The notes under the pieces were generated by a model, which was not told where the DNA came from, did no database searches, and worked only from the letters and a program-made list of their open reading frames with translations. This document shows, piece by piece, positions 35,382 through 44,765 of a stretch of DNA of 64,000 nt. This DNA comes from an uncultured Lachnospiraceae bacterium. Its GTDB lineage: Bacteria; Bacillota; Clostridia; Lachnospirales; Lachnospiraceae. The stretch is taken from positions 1 through 64,000 of the forward strand of contig CAKRVA010000003.1 of assembly GCA_934408585.1 (NCBI GenBank), read 5' to 3'. A program made the position numbers and the translations under genes. Each line of letters starts with the position of its first letter. Position 1 is the stretch's first letter.

Positions 35382-37043
35382 TTATTTTGCCTGTTCAAGA
35401 GCAAGCGTTACAGTTGTGATATCACAAACTTCTGTTGGTCCATAGTACTGAATTGCACCAGGATATTTGAAGCAGGTATCTACCGCCCACTCTTCGCGAT
35501 GAGCTTCGAAGAATTTGAATGGTGCGCCATCAAGTTCTACAAGAGCTTTCTTGATAACCGGCTTATCTTCACCATGTCTTCTTTCGATGTTCATCATCTT
35601 GGTAATTGGCATACCGCCTGCAACCCATTCACTTGCCGGAGCAGAAAGGTTGGAAACCTTGGATAAGTAACCGGTATAACCATACTGAATCAGCATAAAT
35701 GCGTTGTATCCTAAAGAGTAGCAGTAATCAGAGTCAAAGTTGGATGGGAATGCACATCTTCCTTCATATCCTAAGAAATGATGAAGTGCATTGAATTTTC
35801 CATTGTAAGTTCCTGCTGCTTTTCTTGCTGCTAATTTGTCTTTTACAAGTGCGGAGAACAGCTTCTCAGATTCAATCAGAGAAACCTGTACGTTTCCGTG
35901 AGGATCTCTTTCAAGGAATAACTGCTGCTGAATTGCCTGTGGAAGAATTGCAAATACTTCCATGGATTCTTTTGTTAAACCTTTTTCAATGAATGCATAC
36001 TTGTCTGCCCAGGTAGGAAGTTCATTAAATGCATCTGCTTTGCTTCCTGCAAGAAGTTCGTTGATTTCCTGAATCAAAACGGAGAACTCAGGAACAAATT
36101 CAACAACACCTTCCGGAATAATTGCAACACCAAAGTTCATGCCTTTTGCAGCTCTTGCTGCTACAGAATCTGCAATGTAATCTGCGATTGCAGAAAGAGA
36201 CATTTTCTTAGCTGCTACTTCTTCGGAAATCAGACAGATGTTTGGCTGTGTTTCAAGAGCACACTCTAAGGCAACATGAGAAGCACTACGTCCCATAACC
36301 TTAACAAAATGCCAATACTTCTTTGCAGAGTTTGCATCTCTTTCAATATTTCCGATGATTTCACTGTAAGTCTTTGTTGCAGTATCGAAACCAAAGGAAC
36401 ATTCGATATCTTCATTCTTTAAGTCACCGTCAATGGTCTTAGGACATCCGATTACCTGAACACCGGTGTTGTTTGCTGCAAAATATTCTGCAAGAACAGC
36501 AGCGTTTGTGTTGGAATCGTCACCACCGATGATAACAATAGCGGTGATACCATGCTTTTTACAAACTTCAGCAGCAATTGCGAACTGCTCGTTTGTTTCA
36601 AGCTTTGTTCTACCGGAACCGATAATATCAAAACCACCGGTATTTCTGAACTGGTTGATATATTCGTCTGTCATAATGATGTAATCGTCTTCAATCAGTC
36701 CACTTGGGCCACCCTTGAATCCGTAAAGTTCATTTTCCTTATTTGTTGCTTTTAAGGCATCATATAAACCACAAACAACATTGTGTCCACCAGGAGCCTG
36801 TCCACCGGAAAGGATAACACCTACAATCTGCTTCTTAGCAGCTGCTGTATTCTGTCCTTTCTGGAAGGTAATTTCCTTCTTACCGTAAGTATTCGGGAAA
36901 AGTGCTTTGATTTTTTCCTGATCTGCTACACTCTGTGTTTCTTCGCCTTCTTTTACGCAGATATCTGCAATGCCATGTCTAAGCATACCCGGAAGTTTTG
37001 GAGCATACTCATATCTGGCTTTCTGTAATGGTGAAATACTCAT
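35382..37043 (-). CDS. pfp: Diphosphate--fructose-6-phosphate 1-phosphotransferase
   Basis: 553 residues, the long PPi-PFK type. VGVILSGGQAPGGHNVV opens the catalytic core; GGDDSNTNAAVLAEYF (Asp in place of the ATP-type Gly) and CPKTIDGDL (Lys) are the residues that mark PPi use instead of ATP; MGRSASHVALECAL and YEGRCAFPSNFD bind the sugar. It runs the fructose-6-P/fructose-1,6-bisP step reversibly in glycolysis. AAGGAGAGA precedes the ATG; a good promoter lies 40 bases upstream. Confidence 0.94.
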   Translation of the reverse strand: MSISPLQKARYEYAPKLPGMLRHGIADICVKEGEETQSVADQEKIKALFPNTYGKKEITFQKGQNTAAAKKQIVGVILSGGQAPGGHNVVCGLYDALKATNKENELYGFKGGPSGLIEDDYIIMTDEYINQFRNTGGFDIIGSGRTKLETNEQFAIAAEVCKKHGITAIVIIGGDDSNTNAAVLAEYFAANNTGVQVIGCPKTIDGDLKNEDIECSFGFDTATKTYSEIIGNIERDANSAKKYWHFVKVMGRSASHVALECALETQPNICLISEEVAAKKMSLSAIADYIADSVAARAAKGMNFGVAIIPEGVVEFVPEFSVLIQEINELLAGSKADAFNELPTWADKYAFIEKGLTKESMEVFAILPQAIQQQLFLERDPHGNVQVSLIESEKLFSALVKDKLAARKAAGTYNGKFNALHHFLGYEGRCAFPSNFDSDYCYSLGYNAFMLIQYGYTGYLSKVSNLSAPASEWVAGGMPITKMMNIERRHGEDKPVIKKALVELDGAPFKFFEAHREEWAVDTCFKYPGAIQYYGPTEVCDITTVTLALEQAK

Positions 37044-37082
37044 GTCTATCTCTCCTTTTATGATATTTGTACATACAGTATG

Positions 37083-37111
37083 ATTTTAATATATTTTTTT
37101 CATAAAGTAAA
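37083..37111 (-). promoter_or_regulatory. Promoter of pfp
   Basis: Minus strand TTTACT (37111-37106), 17 bases, TAAAAT (37088-37083), about 40 bases before the pfp ATG. Confidence 0.65.
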
Positions 37112-37114
37112 CCA

Positions 37115-37699
37115 CTATTCCATAATACGCAGAAATTCATTGATATCCATACCAATTTTTTCTTCAAATAAATTATATATTTCCAATACCTTTTTCCATT
37201 TTTCAAAAGTATTGCTTTTCACTCCATACTTAAAAGCATTTGTAACAAATTTTTGTTCCGGCAAAACATACCCTTTATCCGTAGAAATACTGTCACAGAG
37301 TTGAATTAATTGGTCATAGATATCGTATTGACACTGTTGCAGCAAGACTTGAAATTTTTCCTGCTCTTCCTTTGAAACATCCATCTTACCTACATATGTA
37401 TAAATATCCTGTAACGGAAAAGAATGTGTAAGACATATCCTTGCAATATCTGTGTACCCAAGCGCCATCATACATTCGTACCCCATGGTAATATGACGGA
37501 ACTGCCCATCGGTCAGGCTTCTCCCTATATCATGGAGAAGTCCCATCGCATATGCTTTTTCACAATCCAGGTGAAGCTTTTTTGCAATTGCGTATGCTGC
37601 TTTTGCTACATATAACGAATGACTACACCATTTTCCATCCGAAATGCTTCTTCTCTGATTAAAAATTTCATTTGCTTCTTCTATATTTAATGCCTTCAC
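37115..37699 (-). CDS. HD domain phosphohydrolase
   Basis: 194 residues. HD motif residues: WCSHSLYVAKAAYAIAKKL (first His), MGLLHDIGRSLTDG (HD), ICLTHSFP and a late Asp (LCDSIS). Metal-dependent hydrolase of a phosphorylated or nucleotide substrate, not identifiable. It starts with GTG overlapping the permease stop (GTGA), so it is translated together with the ABC transporter. This suggests that it acts on the transported compound or its product. Confidence 0.8.
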   Translation of the reverse strand: MKALNIEEANEIFNQRRSISDGKWCSHSLYVAKAAYAIAKKLHLDCEKAYAMGLLHDIGRSLTDGQFRHITMGYECMMALGYTDIARICLTHSFPLQDIYTYVGKMDVSKEEQEKFQVLLQQCQYDIYDQLIQLCDSISTDKGYVLPEQKFVTNAFKYGVKSNTFEKWKKVLEIYNLFEEKIGMDINEFLRIME

Positions 37700-39354
37700 T
37701 TTTTACCTCTCTGCTTTCCCACTACCTGATTCAGAATAATCAGTGCTGACGTGGTAAATATCACACATACTACTGCCATTGCCATTCCCACCGAAACACT
37801 TCCCTGCTCAAATTCACGCACAATAAACGTGGATACGGTAAGTATATTGGGGGGAGAGATTAAACTTGATGCTACCAATTCCCGGAATGCAATGATAAAT
37901 ATCATCATCCAGCCGCTCAATATTCCCTTTATAATCAAAGGAAATGTGATTTTTCGAAACACATACCATTTTCCGGCACCACATACAGCACCTGCCGACT
38001 GCAGATTTTCTCCCAACTGCATGACTGCCGAGGACACATATTGAATGGAATAGGGCAGAAACATTACGACATATACGAGTACCATAAATCCCAACGTATT
38101 ATACAGGGGAATCATTTTATAAATCTTATTCCAAAAAAGCATTAATCCGATTACCAATACAATATTGGGAATCATTTCCGGAAGAAGACTTTCTCCTTCG
38201 ATTATTTTTTTCGACCTTTTTGCTTTTTGAATCAGTACCACGATGGTTGTTCCGAGTATACTTGCAACTGTTGCTGATATACTAGCCAGTCCAAAGCTTG
38301 TCATGATTGCTCTTATCCCCTTGGAACCCTTCTGAAATATTTCCCCATAATGTGCCAAAGTGTAGTTTCCTGCTGCCATTCCATATCCCCGGAGTTTAAT
38401 TAAGGATGAAATAATAATAGAGAAATATGGAATTCCGATTGTCAGTATTATGATAAGGAAAATATAGATAAAGCTTATCCCATGGACACTTTTGCTTTTG
38501 CAATACTGCCTGCCTCTTCGCCCTTTTCCTCCAACTAATGAATATGTATGTTTATTGGTAATATAATTTTGCAGTATCCACATTAACATACATAAGGTAA
38601 CCAGCACACTTGACAGGCTGGATGCCTTACCAAAATCTATCGGTGCTGTTGTTGCATACCGATGTATATCCGTTGTAAATACATAAAAACCAATCCGTTT
38701 GCCTAACGTTGCCGGAGTACCATATTCGGAAAGTGTTTTTACCATAACCAGCAACATTGCAATCGCATAATTCCCTGTCAAAAGCGGTAACGTTACTTTT
38801 CTGAGCCGATAAATCATTCCACCGCCACAAACCGCTGCACTCTCTTCCAAATTAGGATTCAGATTTAACAGTGCATTTTTCAGCATCGTTGTCATAAACG
38901 GAAAGACATGAAAACTCATTACAAGCGTCAATCCGGCAAGAGAAAAAAACTTCTCCGATAATGCTCCTGTCTGTGGAAACATCTGCTGAAACAGCCCCCG
39001 CTTTTGCATAAAAAGAATCCATCCCATCGAAGAAATGTAGGGTGGTGTCATAAACGGAATCATCAGCACAATATCAAGCCATTTTTTATCTGCGTATCTG
39101 GTTTTCACCAGAATAAAAGCAAGTGGTGTCGCAATTATAGTAGATACGATTACAACAAGCACTGCTAATAACAAAGAATTTATAATTGTAGTAATATTTT
39201 CCGCCTTAAAGATTATTTGCACCATATTTGAAAAATCAAGGCGGCCATCTACTATGACCGCCTCAACAAATACCGTAATTATTGGCAAAACAATCAAAAA
39301 AGCTAAAAACATCGCGAGCATTACATAAATACTTTTTTTGCCAAGTTTATTCAT
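37696..39354 (-). CDS. ABC transporter permease, FbpB-like (two fused permease units)
   Basis: About 552 residues with twelve helices in two homologous halves. Each half has the permease EAA loop: NLNPNLEESAAVCGGGMIYR and MQLGENLQSAGAVCGAGKWY. The double-permease form is typical of importers for Fe3+, 2-aminoethylphosphonate or similar anions. I start at 39354 (MNKLGKKSIY) because ATAGGT lies 8 bases before; an earlier ATG at 39387 overlaps the binding-protein gene and lacks a site. Confidence 0.87.
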   Translation of the reverse strand: MNKLGKKSIYVMLAMFLAFLIVLPIITVFVEAVIVDGRLDFSNMVQIIFKAENITTIINSLLLAVLVVIVSTIIATPLAFILVKTRYADKKWLDIVLMIPFMTPPYISSMGWILFMQKRGLFQQMFPQTGALSEKFFSLAGLTLVMSFHVFPFMTTMLKNALLNLNPNLEESAAVCGGGMIYRLRKVTLPLLTGNYAIAMLLVMVKTLSEYGTPATLGKRIGFYVFTTDIHRYATTAPIDFGKASSLSSVLVTLCMLMWILQNYITNKHTYSLVGGKGRRGRQYCKSKSVHGISFIYIFLIIILTIGIPYFSIIISSLIKLRGYGMAAGNYTLAHYGEIFQKGSKGIRAIMTSFGLASISATVASILGTTIVVLIQKAKRSKKIIEGESLLPEMIPNIVLVIGLMLFWNKIYKMIPLYNTLGFMVLVYVVMFLPYSIQYVSSAVMQLGENLQSAGAVCGAGKWYVFRKITFPLIIKGILSGWMMIFIIAFRELVASSLISPPNILTVSTFIVREFEQGSVSVGMAMAVVCVIFTTSALIILNQVVGKQRGKK

Positions 39355-39370
39355 ATTGTCATACCTATTT

Positions 39371-40474
39371 CTAACGACATAATTCATTTAATTTTGCAGC
39401 AATTTCACTGGCATGTTCCATCATCCATGACCAATCTGTTTTTAATGTAGGAATTTCACTTACATTCGTACGATTGTCACAGGAAATATCACTCCGTCCC
39501 GGTAATAAATATGCGTCTGCTACAAGCTTCTGTGCATCATCACTCATTAAATAATCCACAAACTTCTTTGCATTTTCAACGTTACTACTGGTATTTAAAA
39601 TCATTGCTGGTCTTGGGTTAATTACCGTTCCTGATTCCGGATAGTAAATTGCCAACGGTTCACCCTTATTGATATTGGAATATGCGTTATAGTCAACACC
39701 TGCAACCAGGATTGCCTTTTCACCGGTTGTGACTGCTTCTAACGCAGCTTTATTCGCACCGGGTACTGTCATACCATTGGAAGCCATTCCTTCAAATGCT
39801 GACCAATCTTCATTTGTTGCATACATATATCCTGCTAAAAAGTCTTTACAAGCACCCGATTTTTCCGGGTCTGCAATTACCAGCATATCCTTGTACTCTT
39901 CTGAAGCCAATTCTGTCCAATCTGCATTCAGATTATCAATTAATGTAGTGTTATAAATCACACCTACCGCGGAAGCACTTGTTCCGAATAACATATTGTC
40001 TGCATCTTTCCAATCAGCATACAGCTTATCTGCATTCTCTGCTTCCGGATAGCTTAATAATACCCCTGTGTCTTTAAGAGCCAATCCGTCAGACCATGAT
40101 GCCAATACCACAACATCTGCCACCGGATTTTCCTTTTCAGCTTCTAATCTGGCTAAAATTTCTCCGGTTGTTCCTTCAAACAGTTCAACCTGAATGCCTG
40201 TCTTTTCCTGAAAATCTGCAATATATTTTTCATTTAATCCGGATGGACTAGGCATATATACAACTACCTTTCCACTGTTTTCGCTCTCTGCACTCTCTGT
40301 AACTGCTACATCTTCCGTCTGTTTCTCTTCTGTTGCTTCGTTATTCTCTGAAGAAATACTTTCCTCATTTGACGTGGAATTCTCCTGCTGAACATCTCCA
40401 TTGCTTCCACATCCCATCATGCTGATTACACAGCACAACACCAACATTACACTTAAAATCTTTTTTTTCATCAT
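39371..40474 (-). CDS. Extracellular solute-binding lipoprotein of the ABC transporter
   Basis: 367 residues. Signal peptide with lipobox (VISMMGCGSNG), then a Glu/Ser/Thr-rich linker of about 45 residues, then a type II periplasmic-binding fold starting VVVYMPSPSGLNEKYIADF. Conserved segments include VVVLASWSDGLALK and GKIA-like YPESGTVINPRPAMI. The family covers Fe3+ and aminoethylphosphonate binders; the ligand cannot be told. GGAGGAG precedes the ATG at 40474. Confidence 0.85.
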   Translation of the reverse strand: MMKKKILSVMLVLCCVISMMGCGSNGDVQQENSTSNEESISSENNEATEEKQTEDVAVTESAESENSGKVVVYMPSPSGLNEKYIADFQEKTGIQVELFEGTTGEILARLEAEKENPVADVVVLASWSDGLALKDTGVLLSYPEAENADKLYADWKDADNMLFGTSASAVGVIYNTTLIDNLNADWTELASEEYKDMLVIADPEKSGACKDFLAGYMYATNEDWSAFEGMASNGMTVPGANKAALEAVTTGEKAILVAGVDYNAYSNINKGEPLAIYYPESGTVINPRPAMILNTSSNVENAKKFVDYLMSDDAQKLVADAYLLPGRSDISCDNRTNVSEIPTLKTDWSWMMEHASEIAAKLNELCR

Positions 40475-40485
40475 TTTCTCCTCCA

Positions 40486-41451
40486 TTAAGCAATACTTTC
40501 TTTTGAAAATACCTTAATTTTCTTATTATTTATGTAAACTGCAAGTTTTTTTGCAGACTGCATTTCCGGTGTTTGAATCATCCAGTGATTTCCGTTCATG
40601 TCCAATTGTATTTCATACATATTTCCAAGAAATTGCTGCTGTACCACGGTCGTTTCATACTTTGTCGCCTCCGGAATTGGTTCTAAGGATGCAGCTTCGG
40701 GACGAAACATTACGTTTTCTTCAATCCAGTTTGACTTTCCAATAAATCTGGCAACAAATTTACTTTCAGGGTGATTGTATATTTCTTCCGGAGTTCCGTA
40801 TTGTTCAATTTCTCCCTGGTTAAGTACATATACGCCATCGCTTAAACTCATTGCCTCAACCTGATCATGTGTTACAAAAATGGCAGTTTTTCCAAGTTCC
40901 TGCGTTATCTTTTTTATCTCTCCGCGCATTTCTTCCCGTAGGATTGCATCCAATGCAGACAACGGTTCATCAAATAAAATACAGTCAATATTCCCTGCGA
41001 TTGCCCTTGCAAATGCGACTCTCTGCTGCTGCCCTCCTGATAATTGCGAGGGATATCTGTCCGCATATTGTTCCAGCTTAACCACCTTCAACGCATTTCT
41101 GACAGCTTCCCGGATGTTTCCGCTTCTTCTTGCCTTCAATGGAAACGCAACATTTTCATACACGGTCATGTGCGGCCATAAAGCAAAATCCTGAAAAACG
41201 TATCCCAGGTTTCTTTTTTCCGGTAAAAGATTAATCTTCTTTTCCGAGGAAAAAACACATTTGTCGTCAAACCAGATTTCTCCTTTATCCGGCGTTTCCA
41301 ATCCCGATATCATACGCAATATTGTTGTTTTTCCACATCCGGACGGTCCTAAAAATGTGGTAAATTTCTTTGACTCTATCGTCATATTAAGATGTTCTAT
41401 ATTAAAGTCATTTCCAAAGTGTTTACAAATCTCTTTTAATTCTATTTTCAA
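40486..41451 (-). CDS. ABC transporter ATP-binding protein, FbpC/PotA-like
   Basis: About 321 residues. Walker A GPSGCGKTTI, signature LSGGQQQRVAFARA, Walker B CILFDEPLSALDA and H-loop FVTHDQVEAM, followed by a C-terminal TOBE-like regulatory domain. I place the start at a TTG (41451), because AAGGAGAT lies 9 bases upstream and the domain begins directly (KIELKEICKHFG); an upstream in-frame ATG has no site. It heads the operon ATPase, binding protein, permease, HD protein. Confidence 0.88.
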   Translation of the reverse strand: MKIELKEICKHFGNDFNIEHLNMTIESKKFTTFLGPSGCGKTTILRMISGLETPDKGEIWFDDKCVFSSEKKINLLPEKRNLGYVFQDFALWPHMTVYENVAFPLKARRSGNIREAVRNALKVVKLEQYADRYPSQLSGGQQQRVAFARAIAGNIDCILFDEPLSALDAILREEMRGEIKKITQELGKTAIFVTHDQVEAMSLSDGVYVLNQGEIEQYGTPEEIYNHPESKFVARFIGKSNWIEENVMFRPEAASLEPIPEATKYETTVVQQQFLGNMYEIQLDMNGNHWMIQTPEMQSAKKLAVYINNKKIKVFSKESIA

Positions 41452-41610
41452 GAATCTTCTATCTCCTTTATTTCTAAATTGTTTTTTGTACATTACCAAT
41501 TATATTTTTTATTCCTTTCATCCTCTATCATACTTTAGAAAATTTTTAGTAAAATATTTGTAAATCATATCTCTATGACAAAATTAGAAACACCGGATGA
41601 TATGATATAA

Positions 41611-41646
41611 AAAACCCCCGGTCTTAACTTAAGACCGAGGGTTTTA
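41611..41646 (-). terminator. Terminator after the gene at 41653
   Basis: AACCCCCGGTCTTAA / TTAAGACCGAGGGTT forms a stem of about 13 bp with one mismatch; on the minus strand it is followed by TTTTTT. Confidence 0.85.
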
Positions 41647-41652
41647 GAGTTC

Positions 41653-42225
41653 TTATGCCCCTGCTGAAAATGTCGGCATCTGATCGAATACATCCTGCAA
41701 AGGACTCCAGTTTTTCAAATCCATTTCTTCTTTGTCTTTGTTTTCCCTGGAAAACGCATTTTCATTGTTACCATTTTTCTTTTTCTCTGTTTCTTCCATG
41801 GTATTGGGAAGTTTTGCATACCCACCTGACTTACGAAATTCTGACGAAATCCGATTAACTGCTGCCACTATGAATTCTCTTGCCGGATCATTTTTTGACA
41901 ATCCCAATAGGGTAGATGAAACAATCCGGTCCGCTTCTTCTTTACTATTTGCATGCTTCAGCTGTTCTTCTACCGCTTCTGCCATATGCTGGACTCTTAA
42001 TGCCTGTGCATACATCATCGAATTTGTTCTTCTCAAATAATTCAATTCCTCCGGAGTAAGTTTTTTCCCGGCTTTCAGCTTTGCCATAATCCGGGCATCC
42101 ATTTCCGCCTTCTGTTCCTGTTTCATGTCTCCGCTCTCATTTACCTTATTGAGAATATACTCTGTCAGCTCCTGCGTAGTAGTTATTTTCGCATTCTCTT
42201 CCATTGGTTTCAAAAAAATATTCAT
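41653..42225 (-). CDS. Helical protein of unknown function
   Basis: About 190 residues, nearly all helical: KITTTQELTEYILNKVNE, KAEMDARIMAKLKAGKKL, MAEAVEEQLKHANSKEEA. A charged linker (EETEKKKNGNNENAFSREN) precedes a short hydrophobic C-terminal motif (WSPLQDVFDQMPTFSAGA). It has no signal or membrane segment. In style it resembles the proteins at 32077 and 33085 and may belong to the same Lachnospiraceae-specific group. I start at 42225 with GGGGGAAAAGG directly before. Confidence 0.5.
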   Translation of the reverse strand: MNIFLKPMEENAKITTTQELTEYILNKVNESGDMKQEQKAEMDARIMAKLKAGKKLTPEELNYLRRTNSMMYAQALRVQHMAEAVEEQLKHANSKEEADRIVSSTLLGLSKNDPAREFIVAAVNRISSEFRKSGGYAKLPNTMEETEKKKNGNNENAFSRENKDKEEMDLKNWSPLQDVFDQMPTFSAGA

Positions 42226-42246
42226 CCTTTTCCCCCTTAATAAAAA

Positions 42247-42285
42247 AGCACATTCTTCAAATATCAATCCTTTGAAAAATGTGCT
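42247..42285 (-). terminator. Terminator after the gene at 42369
   Basis: GCACATT-CTTCAAA / TTTGAA-AAATGTGC hairpin followed on the minus strand by TTTTTTATT. Confidence 0.75.
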
Positions 42286-42368
42286 CTCCTTAACTTAACT
42301 CTGTGATATAGTTATCGGATGTCTGGTGGGGTTTATTTATGATTTTTTATATAAAACCGTATGGAATT

Positions 42369-42986
42369 CTATTTTAAGCTATACTTGTTTACTGCTTCAT
42401 CTTTATCATATGCGAAATGTACGATTTGACTTTCGCTATATTCCTGAAGCATGTTCTGATATTCCTGCTCTGTTGATTCACTTTCGCTTCCATCTATCAT
42501 GCTACGATAGCTTACATTTCCATCTTCATCAAATTGCTCGTATATACCTTTCTGTAAATAAAAAGTTCCGTCTTCTGAAATTGCGTATTTTTCTACCTTA
42601 TGCCCGGAAGCTCCATATATTCCATCCTTCGTAAAGGTTATCGGGTATGCAGTCCCATCACTCATGACAGTTCCCAGCATCTTTGCTTCATTTCCTATGT
42701 AATAGTAAACATCACAACAAATAGATGCCTGGCTTTCCGTTCCTTCGTCGTATACTAAATCTGATGTAAGTAAAACGTTATCATCATAATCCATATCTAA
42801 AAGAGCATATGCATAACTATCCCCTAATTGAGCAATCGTGTCCTCATACAGACTCTCTTCTTTTTGATATTTCTTTGTGAAATTCGTCCAAATAAAACCT
42901 CCAATAACCACACCAGCTAAAATAATCAATATGGTGTTACCCCAAATAATCTTTTTACGGCATGTCCGTTCTTCATTTTTTATCAT
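42369..42986 (-). CDS. Single-pass membrane protein of unknown function
   Basis: About 205 residues. One N-terminal membrane helix (IIWGNTILIILAGVVIGGFIW) and a long external part rich in Tyr, Asp and Glu (YAYALLDMDYDDN, CCDVYYYIGNEAKMLG). Family not recognised. The ATG at 42986 has GGAG 6 bases upstream. Its start lies inside the end of a decayed DUF3021 gene, so the two were probably once one operon. Confidence 0.5.
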   Translation of the reverse strand: MIKNEERTCRKKIIWGNTILIILAGVVIGGFIWTNFTKKYQKEESLYEDTIAQLGDSYAYALLDMDYDDNVLLTSDLVYDEGTESQASICCDVYYYIGNEAKMLGTVMSDGTAYPITFTKDGIYGASGHKVEKYAISEDGTFYLQKGIYEQFDEDGNVSYRSMIDGSESESTEQEYQNMLQEYSESQIVHFAYDKDEAVNKYSLK

Positions 42987-43205
42987 TACGTTCTCCATCT
43001 CTTTGAAATTTGTTTAATGCCTGTTTCATTTTTTTATTTTCTTCTTTCTCTTTCAGATTGCTGATTGTAATACTGATGACAGTATAAATCAAAAATGAAA
43101 CAAAAAATCCAATCCATGTCCTCACTTCGTTAATGGGAAACCAGCCAAAGACAATTTATCTGTTAATAAAACCATCCGAAATATCATAATAATAGTTATT
43201 ACAAC
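42973..43205 (-). pseudogene. DUF3021 family remnant
   Basis: Two minus-strand frames together resemble a DUF3021 membrane protein. The downstream frame reads FGWFPINEVRTWIGFFVSFL, then IYTVISITISNLKEKEENKK, the typical C-terminal half with its last helix and basic tail; it has no ATG or ribosome site at its start. The upstream frame reads RVVITIIMIFRMVLL, like the central helix, but stops early. A frameshift and a missing N-terminus are the simplest explanation. Too little is left to be sure of the family. Confidence 0.45.
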
Positions 43206-43213
43206 TCTCGTGA

Positions 43214-43822
43214 CTATTCCACCTCACTATTCAATAACCTTATATATGCTTCCTTATTCATTATTCTTTTTAGAACAGACATCGCCAAATTATATTCGTT
43301 TTCTGCATCGCAAAATATATCCTTTTTGCAAATATTAAAGCCAAAATCATTATATAATTTTATCGCTTTATATGACCAAGGTTGCGTATGTAAATATATT
43401 GGATATTTTTCTTTTGCTTCAAACCTTTCCATAACTTGCGTAATAATCATTCTCGCAATGCCTTTTCCAGCATACTCATCCGAAACAGCAAGCCAATGCA
43501 ATACAGGTATAATCGAATTCTCCCATTCTTCTTCCCATGCAATACAAGTTCCGATGTGTTTTCCAGTATCCATTTCTTTTAGAAAAATGCACCTATCATA
43601 AAGTGCTACTCTATCAAATCTATTCAAGAAATATGACCTCACCTCTTCATCTGTTTCATGCACAAATTCTCCTGCAGCCTTTTGAATATCTACCCATACT
43701 GTTTCCATACCATTTTTGTAGCTTTCCATACAATAATTCTTATGCAAATCAACATATGCAGATTTATTAATAGTATCACATCTCATAATAATGTTTCTAT
43801 ATTCTATTGTTCTATTTACCAT
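43214..43822 (-). CDS. GNAT family N-acetyltransferase
   Basis: About 202 residues. The acetyl-CoA-binding region is VLHWLAVSDEYAGKGIARMIIT (motif A, with a G-K-G-I-A variant of QxxGxG/A) followed by YPIYLHTQPWSYKAIKLYNDFGF (motif B). The acetyl acceptor is unknown. I start at 43822 with GGGG 9 bases upstream; an earlier TTG in frame has no site. Confidence 0.82.
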   Translation of the reverse strand: MVNRTIEYRNIIMRCDTINKSAYVDLHKNYCMESYKNGMETVWVDIQKAAGEFVHETDEEVRSYFLNRFDRVALYDRCIFLKEMDTGKHIGTCIAWEEEWENSIIPVLHWLAVSDEYAGKGIARMIITQVMERFEAKEKYPIYLHTQPWSYKAIKLYNDFGFNICKKDIFCDAENEYNLAMSVLKRIMNKEAYIRLLNSEVE

Positions 43823-43892
43823 ATGTTTTTCCCCAATCTTCAATTATTATGCTAATTGAAGCAAACATTAATACTCATATTTTATCCACCTT

Positions 43893-44423
43893 TCAATCTC
43901 TAATAATCTCTATTACCTCGATATCTCCATCCACCAATACCTCTACTACTGGATTATTGCTTATATCCACATTGGCGTCTTTTTGCCAATATTCTTCCGC
44001 CAGTTTCATATTATATTTTTTATCTATATGTCCATCAAAGCAACGGTTTGCATTTCCTTCAAACACTCGTCCTTTTACGCTAACCTTTACAATTTGAAAT
44101 GTCGGTCTGCCAATTTCAGTAAAAAAATCAAACCACTTATTTGCCTCTTCTAAAGTTCTTGAAACATACAAGCTACTCATTCTCGAAGGATAATCAGGAT
44201 AATTTTTAAATCTAATTTCTTCCATTGCGAGTTCTCTAAGGGCAACTTTTGTATGATGTTCCAATTTATCGTCATTATAGTTTTGAGGATTGGCATATAT
44301 TTTATTAACCATTTCAACTCTATCCATCACTCTTGTATAAACTCCGCTATGATGCGTGTCATCAAAAAGAATATGTTGTCCAATATACATAGGTTTTTCT
44401 GTTACTACGTGATAATATTCCAT
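43893..44423 (-). CDS. DUF2441 family protein
   Basis: 176 residues. It begins EYYHVVTEKPMYIGQHILFD and contains ALRELAMEEIRFKNYPDYPSR and SLYVSRTLEEANKWFDFF, the pattern of DUF2441, a small family sometimes compared with ADP-ribosyltransferase/RES-type folds; no activity is established. AAGGAG lies 12 bases before the ATG. Confidence 0.7.
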   Translation of the reverse strand: MEYYHVVTEKPMYIGQHILFDDTHHSGVYTRVMDRVEMVNKIYANPQNYNDDKLEHHTKVALRELAMEEIRFKNYPDYPSRMSSLYVSRTLEEANKWFDFFTEIGRPTFQIVKVSVKGRVFEGNANRCFDGHIDKKYNMKLAEEYWQKDANVDISNNPVVEVLVDGDIEVIEIIRD

Positions 44424-44577
44424 TAGTCTTCATATCTCCTTGTTTCAATTCATATATAAAAATTGCATATTCTTTATACCATATATTTTACTATACCATA
44501 CTTCTTCAACGTAAAAAAGGCTTCCCGTGAAATCTCAGAAAGCCTTAAATTTACTGGATATTTACATTATTAACAGG

Positions 44578-44602
44578 TAATTACTCAATAATAGTAGCAA
44601 CA
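44578..44602 (+). repeat. Left copy of a perfect 25-bp direct repeat (attachment-site candidate)
   Basis: TAATTACTCAATAATAGTAG followed by CAACA is identical to 55641-55665 in the same orientation; the bases on both sides differ. On the minus strand both copies read GTT GCT ACT ATT ATT GAG TAA. Together they bracket 11 kb that contain an integrase fragment at the right end, as expected for attL/attR. Confidence 0.75.
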
Positions 44603-44765
44603 TAACTGTTAATATCACAACTTGTTTTGCTTTGAATAATTATAGTGATGTTGCATTATATATAATGGTACATTTTGTGATTGATATATCTATTCAAAAG
44701 TTTTTAAAATTCCAAATAAATCCATGGATTTTTTAACTCCAATTCATATGAAAGAACTGATAACA

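Noticed and set aside
37115..37699. PhnZ-type phosphonate oxygenase
   Set aside because: PhnZ needs oxygen and has specific iron ligands; the organism seems anaerobic and the motif is a plain HD hydrolase.
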